Source of the DNA: Ahrensia marina | Lineage (GTDB): Bacteria > Pseudomonadota > Alphaproteobacteria > Rhizobiales > Rhizobiaceae | DNA: 64,000 nt | Reading direction: 5' to 3' | Assembly: GCF_001293565.1 (NCBI RefSeq) | Contig: NZ_JXMU01000001.1 | Location: 248,001-312,000, forward strand | Part shown: positions 1 through 7,203 of the stretch, piece after piece | How positions within the stretch are numbered: the stretch's first letter is position 1 | How the letters are laid out: each line of letters opens with the position of its first letter | The notes under the pieces: generated by a model | What the model was told of the DNA's origin: nothing | Database searches by the model: none | What the model saw: the letters and a program-made list of their open reading frames with translations, nothing else | Translations under genes and position numbers: made by a program

Positions 1-548
1 CCATATGGGTGTTGCCGCTGGCAGAACTGACTGGGGGTTATTTTTCCGAACATATGCTAAGGCATATGCTGCTGATTACAATCATTTGCCCCATGGTTGT
101 ATTTGGTCTCAGCAATAGCAGTCGAAACCTTTTTGCTGTGTCGCCGCTCATAGCCTCATTGATTGAATTCATTGTGGTTTGGGGCTGGCATGTACCGCAA
201 TTGCACGATCTGGCACGCGCTTTCTGGTCGGTAGCCTTGCTGGAACAATTATCATTCTTTGTGGCTGGCGTGTTGTTGTGGCATTCGGTGCTGCGTTCAG
301 GTGACGCGCTGGCAGGGGCTGGCGGGCTGTTTCTAACAACCATGCACATGACCCTGCTTGGCGCTTTGCTCATCCTCAGTCCGCGCCTTTTATATCAGGC
401 AGAGCTTTGCCGTCTGGGCGGTGTGGAAGATCAACAATTAGGCGGCATGATTATGCTTGGTATCGGAACGCCCGTTTATCTTATTGCCGGTCTCTTCATA
501 TTGTCGAAAGCGCTCCGTCTCACCGGTAATGAAGGGGCTGGCCAATGA
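1..548 (+). CDS. Cytochrome c oxidase assembly protein, caa3 CtaG-like (5' partial)
   Basis: Multi-pass membrane protein resembling the CtaG family that helps assemble caa3-type cytochrome c oxidases in the inner membrane. The reading frame is open to the left edge, so the true start is upstream; the GTG at position 9 is only the first possible start inside the window. The visible 180 residues hold about four to five hydrophobic helices and conserved histidines (EHMLRHMLL near the start, HVPQLH, TTMHMTLLG), as expected of CtaG. Its stop overlaps the start of the tri-haem cytochrome gene in an ATGA, so the two are translationally coupled, which fits a terminal-oxidase operon whose subunit genes lie outside the window. 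Confidence 0.8.
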   Translation, partial: IWVLPLAELTGGYFSEHMLRHMLLITIICPMVVFGLSNSSRNLFAVSPLIASLIEFIVVWGWHVPQLHDLARAFWSVALLEQLSFFVAGVLLWHSVLRSGDALAGAGGLFLTTMHMTLLGALLILSPRLLYQAELCRLGGVEDQQLGGMIMLGIGTPVYLIAGLFILSKALRLTGNEGAGQ

Positions 549-1612
549 GGTGGTTTGTTAAAGCAACGCTCATATGGGCAGCTATTGGTTCCGTCATAGC
601 CGTGGCAGTTGTCAGCTTGGGCTTGTATAATGTTTCTGCCCGGCAGGACCATTTGCCGGGTGTCTCGTGGGTTTTACACACCACTTACCGCAATGCTGTT
701 CGACTGCGCGCGCCCGATCCATCCCAAGTACCGGATTTGAGCGATACCGGCCTGATTACGCTCGGCCGCGAGCACTATGAAAGAGCATGTGCGTTTTGCC
801 ATGCCCGTCCAACCGAAACCCGTTCGCAAACCGCTCTTTCAATGTTACCGGTGCCGCCGCGCATGGATGACGCGGTCAAGGACTGGGAGCCGAACCATTT
901 GTTCTGGATTGTCAAGAACGGTGTTAAAATGAGCGGTATGCCTGCTTGGCCATCCGATAAGCGCGATGATGATGTTTGGGCTGTGGTCGCGTTCCTGCAA
1001 TCTGTCAAAGAGAACACCGATGCTGGTACAAAGCCGATCAGTCAGGCACCAACGCCTACATCCGCGCCATTCGATTTTGAACAAAAATGCGCCACATGTC
1101 ATGCAGCAGACGGACTGGCCTTCGCCAACAAACACATTCCACGTCTGGATATACTTTCAAGGGAGTATGTCGAAGCAAGCCTTAAAGCCTACCGCAATGG
1201 CGCGCGACAAAGCGGAATTATGCAGGAAGCGGCATCACAGCTTACCGACCAACAGATTGACGACTTCGCTGATTTCATCAGCAGTATGGATGCACAACAA
1301 ACCACAGCGAAAACGGGCGAAAATGTTGACCGCGGTAAAGAGCTTGCCAGCCGGGGTGAGATTAAAAGCGGCGTTCCCGCCTGCTCATCCTGTCACGGGC
1401 CGAAAGCAGCAAAGAAATCGCCATATTATCCACAACTTGCCGGACAAAGCCGAACTTATATTGAACAGCAACTAAAGCTTTTCAAAGAGGAAAAGCGCGG
1501 TGGCACACAACGTCAAAATCTAATGCATCAATCTGTTGACGGTTTAAATCCCGACGACATATCCGCACTGGCAGCCTATTATTCGAGCCTTAATCCGACA
1601 TCCGATAATTAA
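545..1612 (+). CDS. Tri-haem c-type cytochrome, membrane-anchored
   Basis: A 355-residue periplasmic electron carrier with an uncleaved N-terminal helix (about residues 7-28) and three CXXCH haem c sites: CAFCH at 82-86, CATCH at 182-186 and CSSCH at 280-284. The first lies in a cytochrome c domain of its own; the second and third form a tandem like the c4-type dicytochromes, with later methionines that could be axial ligands. The start overlaps the CtaG-like stop (ATGA). Position next to an oxidase assembly gene suggests it passes electrons to a terminal oxidase, but the partner is not in the window. The multi-haem assignment is seen directly; the role is inferred. Confidence 0.88.
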   Translation: MRWFVKATLIWAAIGSVIAVAVVSLGLYNVSARQDHLPGVSWVLHTTYRNAVRLRAPDPSQVPDLSDTGLITLGREHYERACAFCHARPTETRSQTALSMLPVPPRMDDAVKDWEPNHLFWIVKNGVKMSGMPAWPSDKRDDDVWAVVAFLQSVKENTDAGTKPISQAPTPTSAPFDFEQKCATCHAADGLAFANKHIPRLDILSREYVEASLKAYRNGARQSGIMQEAASQLTDQQIDDFADFISSMDAQQTTAKTGENVDRGKELASRGEIKSGVPACSSCHGPKAAKKSPYYPQLAGQSRTYIEQQLKLFKEEKRGGTQRQNLMHQSVDGLNPDDISALAAYYSSLNPTSDN

Positions 1613-1639
1613 CACTGATGATGCCTTCCAAACCGAACA

Positions 1640-2128
1640 TCATTCGTCCTTTTCTTTCATGCCCATGGCAAACTGCACACGTCTAAGGACGGCAAGAATG
1701 AGGACGCCAAGTAAGGTTGTTGCCAGCGCAATCGGCCAATAGCCTAGCCCCACCGCCAGTCCAATGGCAGCACTGATCCACATGCTTGCGCCGGTCGTCA
1801 GTCCCTTCACTTTGCCCTGTGTGAAGACGACGATACCGGCAGCCAGAAACGCAACACCGTTTGTCACAGCTTCCACCAGACGGATAGGGTCGGCTTGCAC
1901 ATCTTCACCTGCCAGCGGTGAATTGAGCATCGTCAAGGTAATAATCGCAAAGCAGGCAGAGGCGGCACCAACCAGCATGTTGGTGCGCAATCCAGCAGTA
2001 TTCTTATGAATTTCACGTTCATAGCCGATAAGGCCGCAAAGAAGAGCTGCTCCCGCCAAACGTATTGCAATGATGACGATGGACGGATCGCTAATAAATT
2101 CGAATTCGCTTTTCAGTTGCTCGAGCAT
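1640..2128 (-). CDS. MgtC/SapB family membrane protein
   Basis: 162 residues with four to five predicted transmembrane helices. The segment GLIGYEREIHKNTAGLRTNMLVG (written here only as GLIGYERE and AGLRTNMLVG around residues 37-55) is the signature of MgtC/SapB proteins, which act in the inner membrane in magnesium-limited growth or envelope stress. The family is usually 140-230 residues, so this is a short MgtC without the cytoplasmic ACT-like tail. It is divergent from the APC permease gene; the 150-bp gap between them holds a good EcfG-type promoter toward the permease and only an imperfect one toward this gene. Confidence 0.88.
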   Translation of the reverse strand: MLEQLKSEFEFISDPSIVIIAIRLAGAALLCGLIGYEREIHKNTAGLRTNMLVGAASACFAIITLTMLNSPLAGEDVQADPIRLVEAVTNGVAFLAAGIVVFTQGKVKGLTTGASMWISAAIGLAVGLGYWPIALATTLLGVLILAVLRRVQFAMGMKEKDE

Positions 2129-2210
2129 TTCATTTCACCTGTTGAAGTTGGAAAACAAACTCTGCTTGCCCCGTAAGGTTCCGCTATTCGCCATAAAGCG
2201 ATGTTGTCAG

Positions 2211-2235
2211 GGAACGAAAAACAAGGTGCGACGTT
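2211..2235 (+). promoter_or_regulatory. Candidate sigma-EcfG (general stress) promoter for the APC permease
   Basis: GGAAC at 2211-2215, a 16-nt spacer, and CGTT at 2232-2235 match the alphaproteobacterial EcfG consensus GGAAC-N16/17-CGTT. The element ends 45 nt before the permease start codon. A looser site (GGAAC, N16, AGTT) can be read on the other strand toward mgtC at 2158-2182. Confidence 0.6.
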
Positions 2236-2280
2236 TTGTCATGAAACAGCCCACCCGCATCAGATCATAAGGAGATATTT

Positions 2281-3693
2281 ATGGCCGATGCATCTGCTCA
2301 AACTGCCTCCGGCGACGGATCTCCTACCGAAAAGAAGAAACTGAAACGGGTCATGGGGCCTTGGCTATTGCTATTGTTTATTGTTGGCGATGTTCTGGGC
2401 ACGGGCATTTATGCTCTTACCGGTGAAGTTGCAGGCAAAGTGGGCGGTATAGCTTGGCTGCCTTTCCTGATCGCGTTCCTTCTGGCCTCTGTAACAGCAT
2501 GCAGCTATCTCGAACTGGTAACAAAATATCCCAAAGCAGCAGGCGCCGCGCTCTATACGCATAAGGCATTTGGTATCCACTTTTTGACATTCATCGTTGC
2601 ATTTGCAGTCATGTCTTCAGGCATCACATCGGCCTCCACTGCCTCACGCGCATTTGCTGAAAATTTTGTGGAGAGCTTTACCGCCGGCAATGCACCTTTT
2701 CTTATAACGCTTATCGGGCTGGCATTTATTACGCTTGTCGCTGCCATCAATATCAGAGGTGTTGCAGAAAGCGTTAAAATGAACGTGGTTTTAACGTGTA
2801 TCGAACTTTCCGGACTCGTCATTATAATTTGCATTGGCGCTTATGCACTTTCCGGTGGCCAAGGCGATTTTGCAAAAGCGTTTGAGTTTAAAACAACTGA
2901 CGGCGAAGGTCTGTGGTGGCCAGTCATCGGAGCTACAACGCTGGCGTTTTTTGCAATGGTTGGTTTTGAGGACTCGGTCAATATGGCCGAAGAATCCAAG
3001 AACCCTTCACGCATATTTCCGAAGGTCCTTTTGGCTGGTCTGACTATTACCGGCATCATCTATTTGCTGGTGTCGATCACTGCTGTTGCCCTTGTGCCTA
3101 TCGATGAGATTAGCGAAGGCTCCACGCCGCTGCTGAAAGTTGTTGAAGCGGGTGCGCCTTGGTTTCCGGTAAGTGTATTTGGTCTGATTACCATGTGCGC
3201 TGTCGCCAACTCGGCCCTGATCAATATGCTGATGGCAAGCCGCCTGCTTTACGGTATGAGCGAAGAAAATGTACTTCCGTCTATTCTGGGTAAAATTCTG
3301 CCCAACCGCAGAACGCCCTATGTCGCGATTATATTTACAACTATTCTCGCAGCCTGCCTGATTACTTTTGTGGGCGCTGTGCCTGCATTGGGCGGCACAA
3401 CCGCCCTGCTCTTGCTGGCTGTATTTGCCATCGTCAATGTCGCTGTTCTTGTTCTGCGCAAGGATAAGGTCGACCACGATCACTTCACCAGTCCGGCCTT
3501 CCTTCCCTATATTGGTGCGATAAGCTGTGCGTTTTTTGTCGGCCCCTGGACCGGACGAGACAGCATTGAATATCTGATTGCCGGGGCGCTGCTCGCCGCC
3601 GGCATTGTCCTTTGGGCAGGCACCCTTGTTTACATGAAAAGCAAAGGCGAAGACGTCTCTCACGATGATATGAGCAACCTCAAGCAGAGCTGA
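2281..3693 (+). CDS. APC-superfamily amino acid permease
   Basis: 470 residues with about twelve hydrophobic helices. The opening motif GDVLGTGIYALTG after a short basic cytoplasmic tail, and the later GFEDSVNMAEE segment, are typical of amino acid/polyamine/organocation permeases of the cationic amino acid transporter branch. It should be an inner-membrane secondary transporter; the substrate cannot be told from sequence. A well-placed AAGGAGA ribosome site precedes ATG 2281. The upstream EcfG-like promoter suggests induction in general stress. It is followed by two palindromes and then the DUF305 gene. Confidence 0.88.
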   Translation: MADASAQTASGDGSPTEKKKLKRVMGPWLLLLFIVGDVLGTGIYALTGEVAGKVGGIAWLPFLIAFLLASVTACSYLELVTKYPKAAGAALYTHKAFGIHFLTFIVAFAVMSSGITSASTASRAFAENFVESFTAGNAPFLITLIGLAFITLVAAINIRGVAESVKMNVVLTCIELSGLVIIICIGAYALSGGQGDFAKAFEFKTTDGEGLWWPVIGATTLAFFAMVGFEDSVNMAEESKNPSRIFPKVLLAGLTITGIIYLLVSITAVALVPIDEISEGSTPLLKVVEAGAPWFPVSVFGLITMCAVANSALINMLMASRLLYGMSEENVLPSILGKILPNRRTPYVAIIFTTILAACLITFVGAVPALGGTTALLLLAVFAIVNVAVLVLRKDKVDHDHFTSPAFLPYIGAISCAFFVGPWTGRDSIEYLIAGALLAAGIVLWAGTLVYMKSKGEDVSHDDMSNLKQS

Positions 3694-3708
3694 TGCAAAT
3701 TAATCCGG

Positions 3709-3730
3709 AACCTTCCAGCGCTGGAAGGTT
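3709..3730. repeat. Perfect 22-bp palindrome
   Basis: AACCTTCCAGC at 3709-3719 is followed directly by its reverse complement GCTGGAAGGTT at 3720-3730. It lies 16 nt after the permease stop and 37 nt before the DUF305 start. It could be a regulator-binding site or, in RNA, a short stem with a GCGC loop. Confidence 0.7.
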
Positions 3731-3752
3731 GTTACCGTTTAAAAGGTAACAA
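3729..3752. repeat. Second near-perfect palindrome before the DUF305 gene
   Basis: TTGTTACC at 3729-3736 pairs with GGTAACAA at 3745-3752 across GTTTAAAA, which itself pairs at TTT/AAA with a single G/A mismatch. It directly adjoins the 22-bp palindrome and ends just upstream of the AAGGGAGAG ribosome-binding region of the next gene. Confidence 0.6.
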
Positions 3753-3766
3753 GAAGGGAGAGTAGT

Positions 3767-4243
3767 ATGAAATATTCAAGATTCTTTGCCATGATTGTGA
3801 CATCCACAATCGTGATGTTCGGCCTTATGTATCTTAATACATGGGCACTGGATCACGTGTTTTTCAGTGAAACACGCCTTTATATGGCTCTGTATATGGG
3901 TGCGGTGATGGCCATTATCATGCTCGCTTTTATGCTTGGCATGTATAGCAACCGGAAAGCCAATATCGCTATTTTTGCCGGCGCGGCAGTATTATTTGCA
4001 ACTTCGCTTTATTTGGTCCGCAGCCAGGACACCATTGATGATGTCGCATGGATGAAAGCGATGATCCCGCACCATTCTATCGCAATTCTCACCAGTACCC
4101 GCGCTAACATTTCTGATCCGCGCGTGCGAAAACTTGCCGACGACATTATTGAGGCACAGAAGAAAGAAATTGAAGAGATGAAGGCTTTGATTGTCGACCT
4201 CAATGGTGGTCCGCCCGCCACACCTGAAATTGATGGAAAATGA
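3767..4243 (+). CDS. DUF305 domain membrane protein
   Basis: 158 residues. Three hydrophobic helices occupy roughly residues 5-27, 38-60 and 68-84, followed by a soluble DUF305 segment with the hallmark MKAMIPHHSIAI (about residues 96-107) and a closing acidic helix (IIEAQKKEIEEM). DUF305 proteins are often linked to metal handling or envelope stress, but their biochemistry is not settled. A strong AGAAGGGAGAG precedes the ATG. Its stop overlaps the start of the glutaredoxin-MauE gene in ATGA, so the pair is co-translated. Confidence 0.85.
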   Translation: MKYSRFFAMIVTSTIVMFGLMYLNTWALDHVFFSETRLYMALYMGAVMAIIMLAFMLGMYSNRKANIAIFAGAAVLFATSLYLVRSQDTIDDVAWMKAMIPHHSIAILTSTRANISDPRVRKLADDIIEAQKKEIEEMKALIVDLNGGPPATPEIDGK

Positions 4244-4989
4244 ACATGACTAAATCAGCAAAATTATATCGCATGGTGATGGAAGACCATCTCTGTCCCT
4301 ATGGATTGAAATCAAAAGATTTGTTGGAGCGTAAAGGCTATGAGGTTGAGGACCATCACCTGACAACACGTGAGCAGACTGATGCTTTTAAAGAGGAGCA
4401 TCAGGTTAAAACCACCCCGCAAACTTTTATCAATGGCGAGCGCATAGGTGGCTTTGAAGCATTGAAAAAGCACTTCGGCTATCACGTTCCCGAAAAGGGA
4501 GAGACGAGCTACATACCGGTCATCGCCATATTTTCTGTTGCCGCGCTTATGGCTGTTGCAATGGGGATTGGTGTTTTAGGCACACTGGCCCATATCCGAG
4601 TCTTCGAATGGTTCATCGCCATATCAATGTGCTTTCTCGCCGTTCAGAAGCTACAGGATGTAGAACGCTTTTCGACTATGTTTCTCAACTATGACTTACT
4701 CGCCCGAAAATGGGTGCCTTACGGTAGAATCTACCCGTTTGGCGAGGCCTTGGCAGGCATTTTGATGGTCGGCGGTATCCTGTCCTTCATATCGGCGCCC
4801 ATCGCACTTTTCATCGGCACAATTGGCGCTGTATCAGTCTTTAAGGCTGTCTATATAGACAAACGCGAATTGAAATGTGCGTGTGTCGGCGGCGGGTCAA
4901 ACGTCCCACTCGGCTTTGTTTCCTTAACCGAAAACTTGATGATGATTGTCATGGGTTTGTGGATGGGCGCCAAAGCGCTTGCAGGCTGA
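4240..4989 (+). CDS. Glutaredoxin domain fused to a MauE/DoxX-like membrane domain
   Basis: 249 residues with two parts. Residues 8-80 form a glutaredoxin fold with the active site CPYG (C19, one cysteine only) and the cis-proline loop TTPQTFINGERIGGFEAL. Residues about 90-245 contain four membrane helices like the methylamine-utilisation protein MauE. MauE-type domains supply reducing power to extracytoplasmic thiol chemistry in known cases. The order suggests a membrane thiol relay between cytoplasm and periplasm. CACV (about residue 209) sits in a loop between helices. Overlap with the DUF305 gene implies a shared function. Confidence 0.83.
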   Translation: MNMTKSAKLYRMVMEDHLCPYGLKSKDLLERKGYEVEDHHLTTREQTDAFKEEHQVKTTPQTFINGERIGGFEALKKHFGYHVPEKGETSYIPVIAIFSVAALMAVAMGIGVLGTLAHIRVFEWFIAISMCFLAVQKLQDVERFSTMFLNYDLLARKWVPYGRIYPFGEALAGILMVGGILSFISAPIALFIGTIGAVSVFKAVYIDKRELKCACVGGGSNVPLGFVSLTENLMMIVMGLWMGAKALAG

Positions 4990-5013
4990 ATACCAGTGGC
5001 CATAAATATTGAA

Positions 5014-5045
5014 AAAAGCCGTAGCTGAAGAGCTACGGCTTTTGT
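5014..5045. terminator. Bidirectional rho-independent terminator
   Basis: AAAAGCCGTAGCT at 5014-5026, loop GAAG, and the exact complement AGCTACGGCTTTT at 5031-5043. Flanking A- and T-runs allow it to end both the glutaredoxin-MauE transcript on the plus strand and the small hydrophilic gene on the minus strand. Confidence 0.9.
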
Positions 5046-5046
5046 T

Positions 5047-5271
5047 TTATTTCTTTTTTCCCAAGTCGCGCTCAGCGCGCACATCTTTGTCCAGCTTTTC
5101 AAAGCTTTCAACAACGCCGTCCGTTTCTTTCTTCACATCCGGCACGGCTTGACGTTGATTGCGTACGTTGCGCTGATCATTTGCCTGAAGGTCATTGTCG
5201 CCCATTTTATCTTGGGCCAAATCAGCTTCTTTGATATTTGTATTAGAGCGGTCGGGTTTTGTCATTTTCAT
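5047..5271 (-). CDS. Small hydrophilic hypothetical protein
   Basis: 74 residues, very rich in charged residues, Asn, Gln and Asp (MKMTKPDRSN at the start, RDLGKKK at the end), with no membrane segment and no cysteine. I do not recognise a named domain. Such short disordered, highly charged proteins are common in rhizobial stress regulons, and the neighbours on both sides (ExoD, SDR, DUF3008) fit that, but function is unknown. GGAGATG-type ribosome signal (GAAGGAG) is present just upstream of ATG 5271. The shared terminator at 5014-5045 closes the transcript. Confidence 0.65.
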   Translation of the reverse strand: MKMTKPDRSNTNIKEADLAQDKMGDNDLQANDQRNVRNQRQAVPDVKKETDGVVESFEKLDKDVRAERDLGKKK

Positions 5272-5390
5272 CTCCTTCGCTGTTGTAAAATCAATGCGCT
5301 GGCAGGCAAAAAGTTGCTGAAATTATTTTGGTCATCACAATTGGAAAAGGCGAACCTGTATTATCTTGTTCGCCCTCAGCGCTCGGCACG

Positions 5391-5987
5391 TTACAATCCA
5401 AGTATGAGGTAAATTGCCAGAGCATAAGGCAGCATTGCTAGCAGAAAAAACATCCCGTCCTCGGTCAACATGGACATGACAAGCAGCGCGACACCAATCG
5501 CCGCAATTGAGGAAGAAAATGGGATAAACTCCAGAAACGGCATCATAAGACCGGTAAACAAGCACAATAATTGCGGCACCCAAATTAAGGGGCGACGAAA
5601 TAGAAATCGCAAGCGCGATCGGGAATGCCTATCGATCCACTTAATCACCGGCGCAATTTTCTTCATCGCGCTATCGAGTTTGTTTACGTCGATAGATTGC
5701 GAACGCAGTTTGGCGGGCAGATAAACGCGCCGGAAGTTAAAGACCAGTTCGAAAGAAAAAAGAGCAATCAACAAGCCTCCAACAACCGACACACCAGGGA
5801 CGCCCGAAAGCGGAGTTGCGACGATTAAGGCAGGCACTAGAATGGCAGGCAACATGCTCTTGTCGCCAATTGTCGAAAGCAAATCCGACACCTGCACTTT
5901 GGCATCAGTTCCTTTGCAGCCTGAGCGGATCTTATCTACAATCTTGCTAAGGCTGCCCTCTTGGCTGGCGGCATTGTCGCTACGCAT
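5391..5987 (-). CDS. exoD: ExoD-family exopolysaccharide synthesis protein
   Basis: 198 residues. The first 60 are soluble (KIVDKIRSG, VSDLLSTIGDKSM) and the rest contains four hydrophobic helices. The segment LPAILVPALIVATPLSGVPGVS (central part PALIVATPLSG) followed by a second hairpin is the ExoD pattern. ExoD in Sinorhizobium affects exopolysaccharide and alkali tolerance, although the molecular role is unclear. Inner-membrane location is expected. It sits between a small stress-type protein and an SDR gene, all on the minus strand but each with its own spacing. Confidence 0.88.
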   Translation of the reverse strand: MRSDNAASQEGSLSKIVDKIRSGCKGTDAKVQVSDLLSTIGDKSMLPAILVPALIVATPLSGVPGVSVVGGLLIALFSFELVFNFRRVYLPAKLRSQSIDVNKLDSAMKKIAPVIKWIDRHSRSRLRFLFRRPLIWVPQLLCLFTGLMMPFLEFIPFSSSIAAIGVALLVMSMLTEDGMFFLLAMLPYALAIYLILGL

Positions 5988-6036
5988 CGCTGAACGGCTC
6001 CCGAAATACTAGATTTTCACCATTGCCTTTTGGCAA

Positions 6037-6867
6037 CTATCCCGAAATGGGTTCGCCGCCATTTGGATGAAGAACCTGACCTGTCATATAGCTTGAATCC
6101 TGACAGGCTAAGAACAGAAAGCAAGGCGCGACCTCATTGGGTTGGCCGGGGCGACCTAGTGGCGAATCTTTGCCAAAGCGCTCAACCTTATCGGCCGGAA
6201 AAGAGGCTGGGATAAGCGGCGTCCAAATCGGACCCGGCGCGACACCGTTCACCCTTATATTTTTATCAGCCAATTTTGATGCCAACGCACGGACGAGAGC
6301 CAAGATCGCTCCTTTTGTCGATGAATAATCGAGTAACAAATCTTGACCTCTATAAGCGGTGACCGATGTGGTACACACAATTGCAGCGTCTGAATTCAGA
6401 TACGGCATCGCTGCCTGCAAGATGAAAAAATAGCCAAAAATATTGGTTTGGAAGGTTCGTTTTAACTGTTCTTCGGATATATTTTCAAACTCTTCAACGG
6501 CGTGCTGCTCGGCGGCATTGGCCACCACAACATCAAGCTTGCCAAGCTTTTCGACTGATTGGCTGACGGCCTTTTCGCAAAAATCCTTGTCCGCCACATC
6601 GCCTTTAATCAATAGGCAGCGGCCACCTTCCTCTTCAACCAAAGCAGCCGTTTTTTCAGCGTCTTCGGTTTCATCACGGTATACGATAGCTATGGAGGCA
6701 CCTTCGCGCGCATAAAGGATGGCGGTGGCGCGCCCAATACCGGAATCGCCGCCGGTGATTAAAGCAACTTTATCTTTCAAGCGGCCAGCCCCCGGAAAGC
6801 GCGGCATGTATTCCGGCTCCGGTGACATTTCATGCTCCAGACCGGGCTGTCGTTGAGGCGTTTCCAT
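6037..6867 (-). CDS. SDR-family oxidoreductase (stress-type, YdaD/YghA-like)
   Basis: 276 residues. An N-terminal extension of about 30 residues (PQRQPG, MSPEPEYMP) precedes a classic short-chain dehydrogenase: cofactor loop TGGDSGIGRA at 38-47, VANAAE at 115-120, catalytic Ser168 and YSSTK (Y181, K185), and a C-terminal NGGEPISG. The extension and motif spacing match bacterial general-stress SDRs such as YdaD/YghA. Substrate unknown; NAD(P)-dependent reduction in the cytoplasm is expected. The start follows the DUF3008 stop after a single base, with GAGGAGAAG as ribosome site, so the two form one operon. Confidence 0.9.
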   Translation of the reverse strand: METPQRQPGLEHEMSPEPEYMPRFPGAGRLKDKVALITGGDSGIGRATAILYAREGASIAIVYRDETEDAEKTAALVEEEGGRCLLIKGDVADKDFCEKAVSQSVEKLGKLDVVVANAAEQHAVEEFENISEEQLKRTFQTNIFGYFFILQAAMPYLNSDAAIVCTTSVTAYRGQDLLLDYSSTKGAILALVRALASKLADKNIRVNGVAPGPIWTPLIPASFPADKVERFGKDSPLGRPGQPNEVAPCFLFLACQDSSYMTGQVLHPNGGEPISG

Positions 6868-6868
6868 C

Positions 6869-7063
6869 TCACTTCTCCTCGTCTTCTACCGTTTCAGGCA
6901 GGTCATCATGATCCGTTGAAGCAATGTCTTCCAACTCGTCCTCACTCATGGAATCGTACATTTCTTTCGAAGCCCCCTGCAATTCGCTGACTTTTGTTTC
7001 GCCGCGTTTTGCAGAAAGCGCCGCACCCGCGGCTTTTTGTTGTGACTTGGATTTTGCAGGCAT
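6869..7063 (-). CDS. DUF3008 family small protein
   Basis: 64 residues from ATG 7063. MPAKSKSQQKAAGAAL at the N-terminus and the acidic tail DLPETVEDEEK are characteristic of DUF3008, a short basic-acidic protein common in Proteobacteria. A longer frame to 7111 exists, but the ATG at 7063 has an ideal GGAG seven bases upstream and matches the family start. Function unknown. It is co-transcribed with the SDR gene, and an EcfG-like element lies upstream, so stress expression is likely. Confidence 0.88.
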   Translation of the reverse strand: MPAKSKSQQKAAGAALSAKRGETKVSELQGASKEMYDSMSEDELEDIASTDHDDLPETVEDEEK

Positions 7064-7103
7064 TAAAGTCTCCTTCACTAAATTTGGATTCGGTCCAATG
7101 ACA

Positions 7104-7128
7104 ACGTGCAAAGGCTGGAAATGTTGCA
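7104..7128 (-). promoter_or_regulatory. Candidate EcfG-type promoter for DUF3008-SDR operon
   Basis: On the minus strand GCAAC (7128-7124), 16 nt, then CGTT (7107-7104): one mismatch from GGAAC-N16-CGTT. It lies 41 nt upstream of the DUF3008 start codon. Confidence 0.45.
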
Positions 7129-7203
7129 GTGTTCTAGCCCGTTGGAATCAGACGGACTTTAATAGCTATGCTTGCACAAGGAGATCGGGGCGCGCACAAC
7201 TCT

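Noticed and set aside
2158-2182. EcfG promoter toward mgtC
   Set aside because: GGAAC is present on the minus strand, but the -10 reads AGTT at N16 (or GTTT at N17), so the match is not convincing.
3007-3663. Open frame of 218 codons opposite the APC permease gene
   Set aside because: Very polar antisense sequence without a ribosome site, opposite a well-supported permease.
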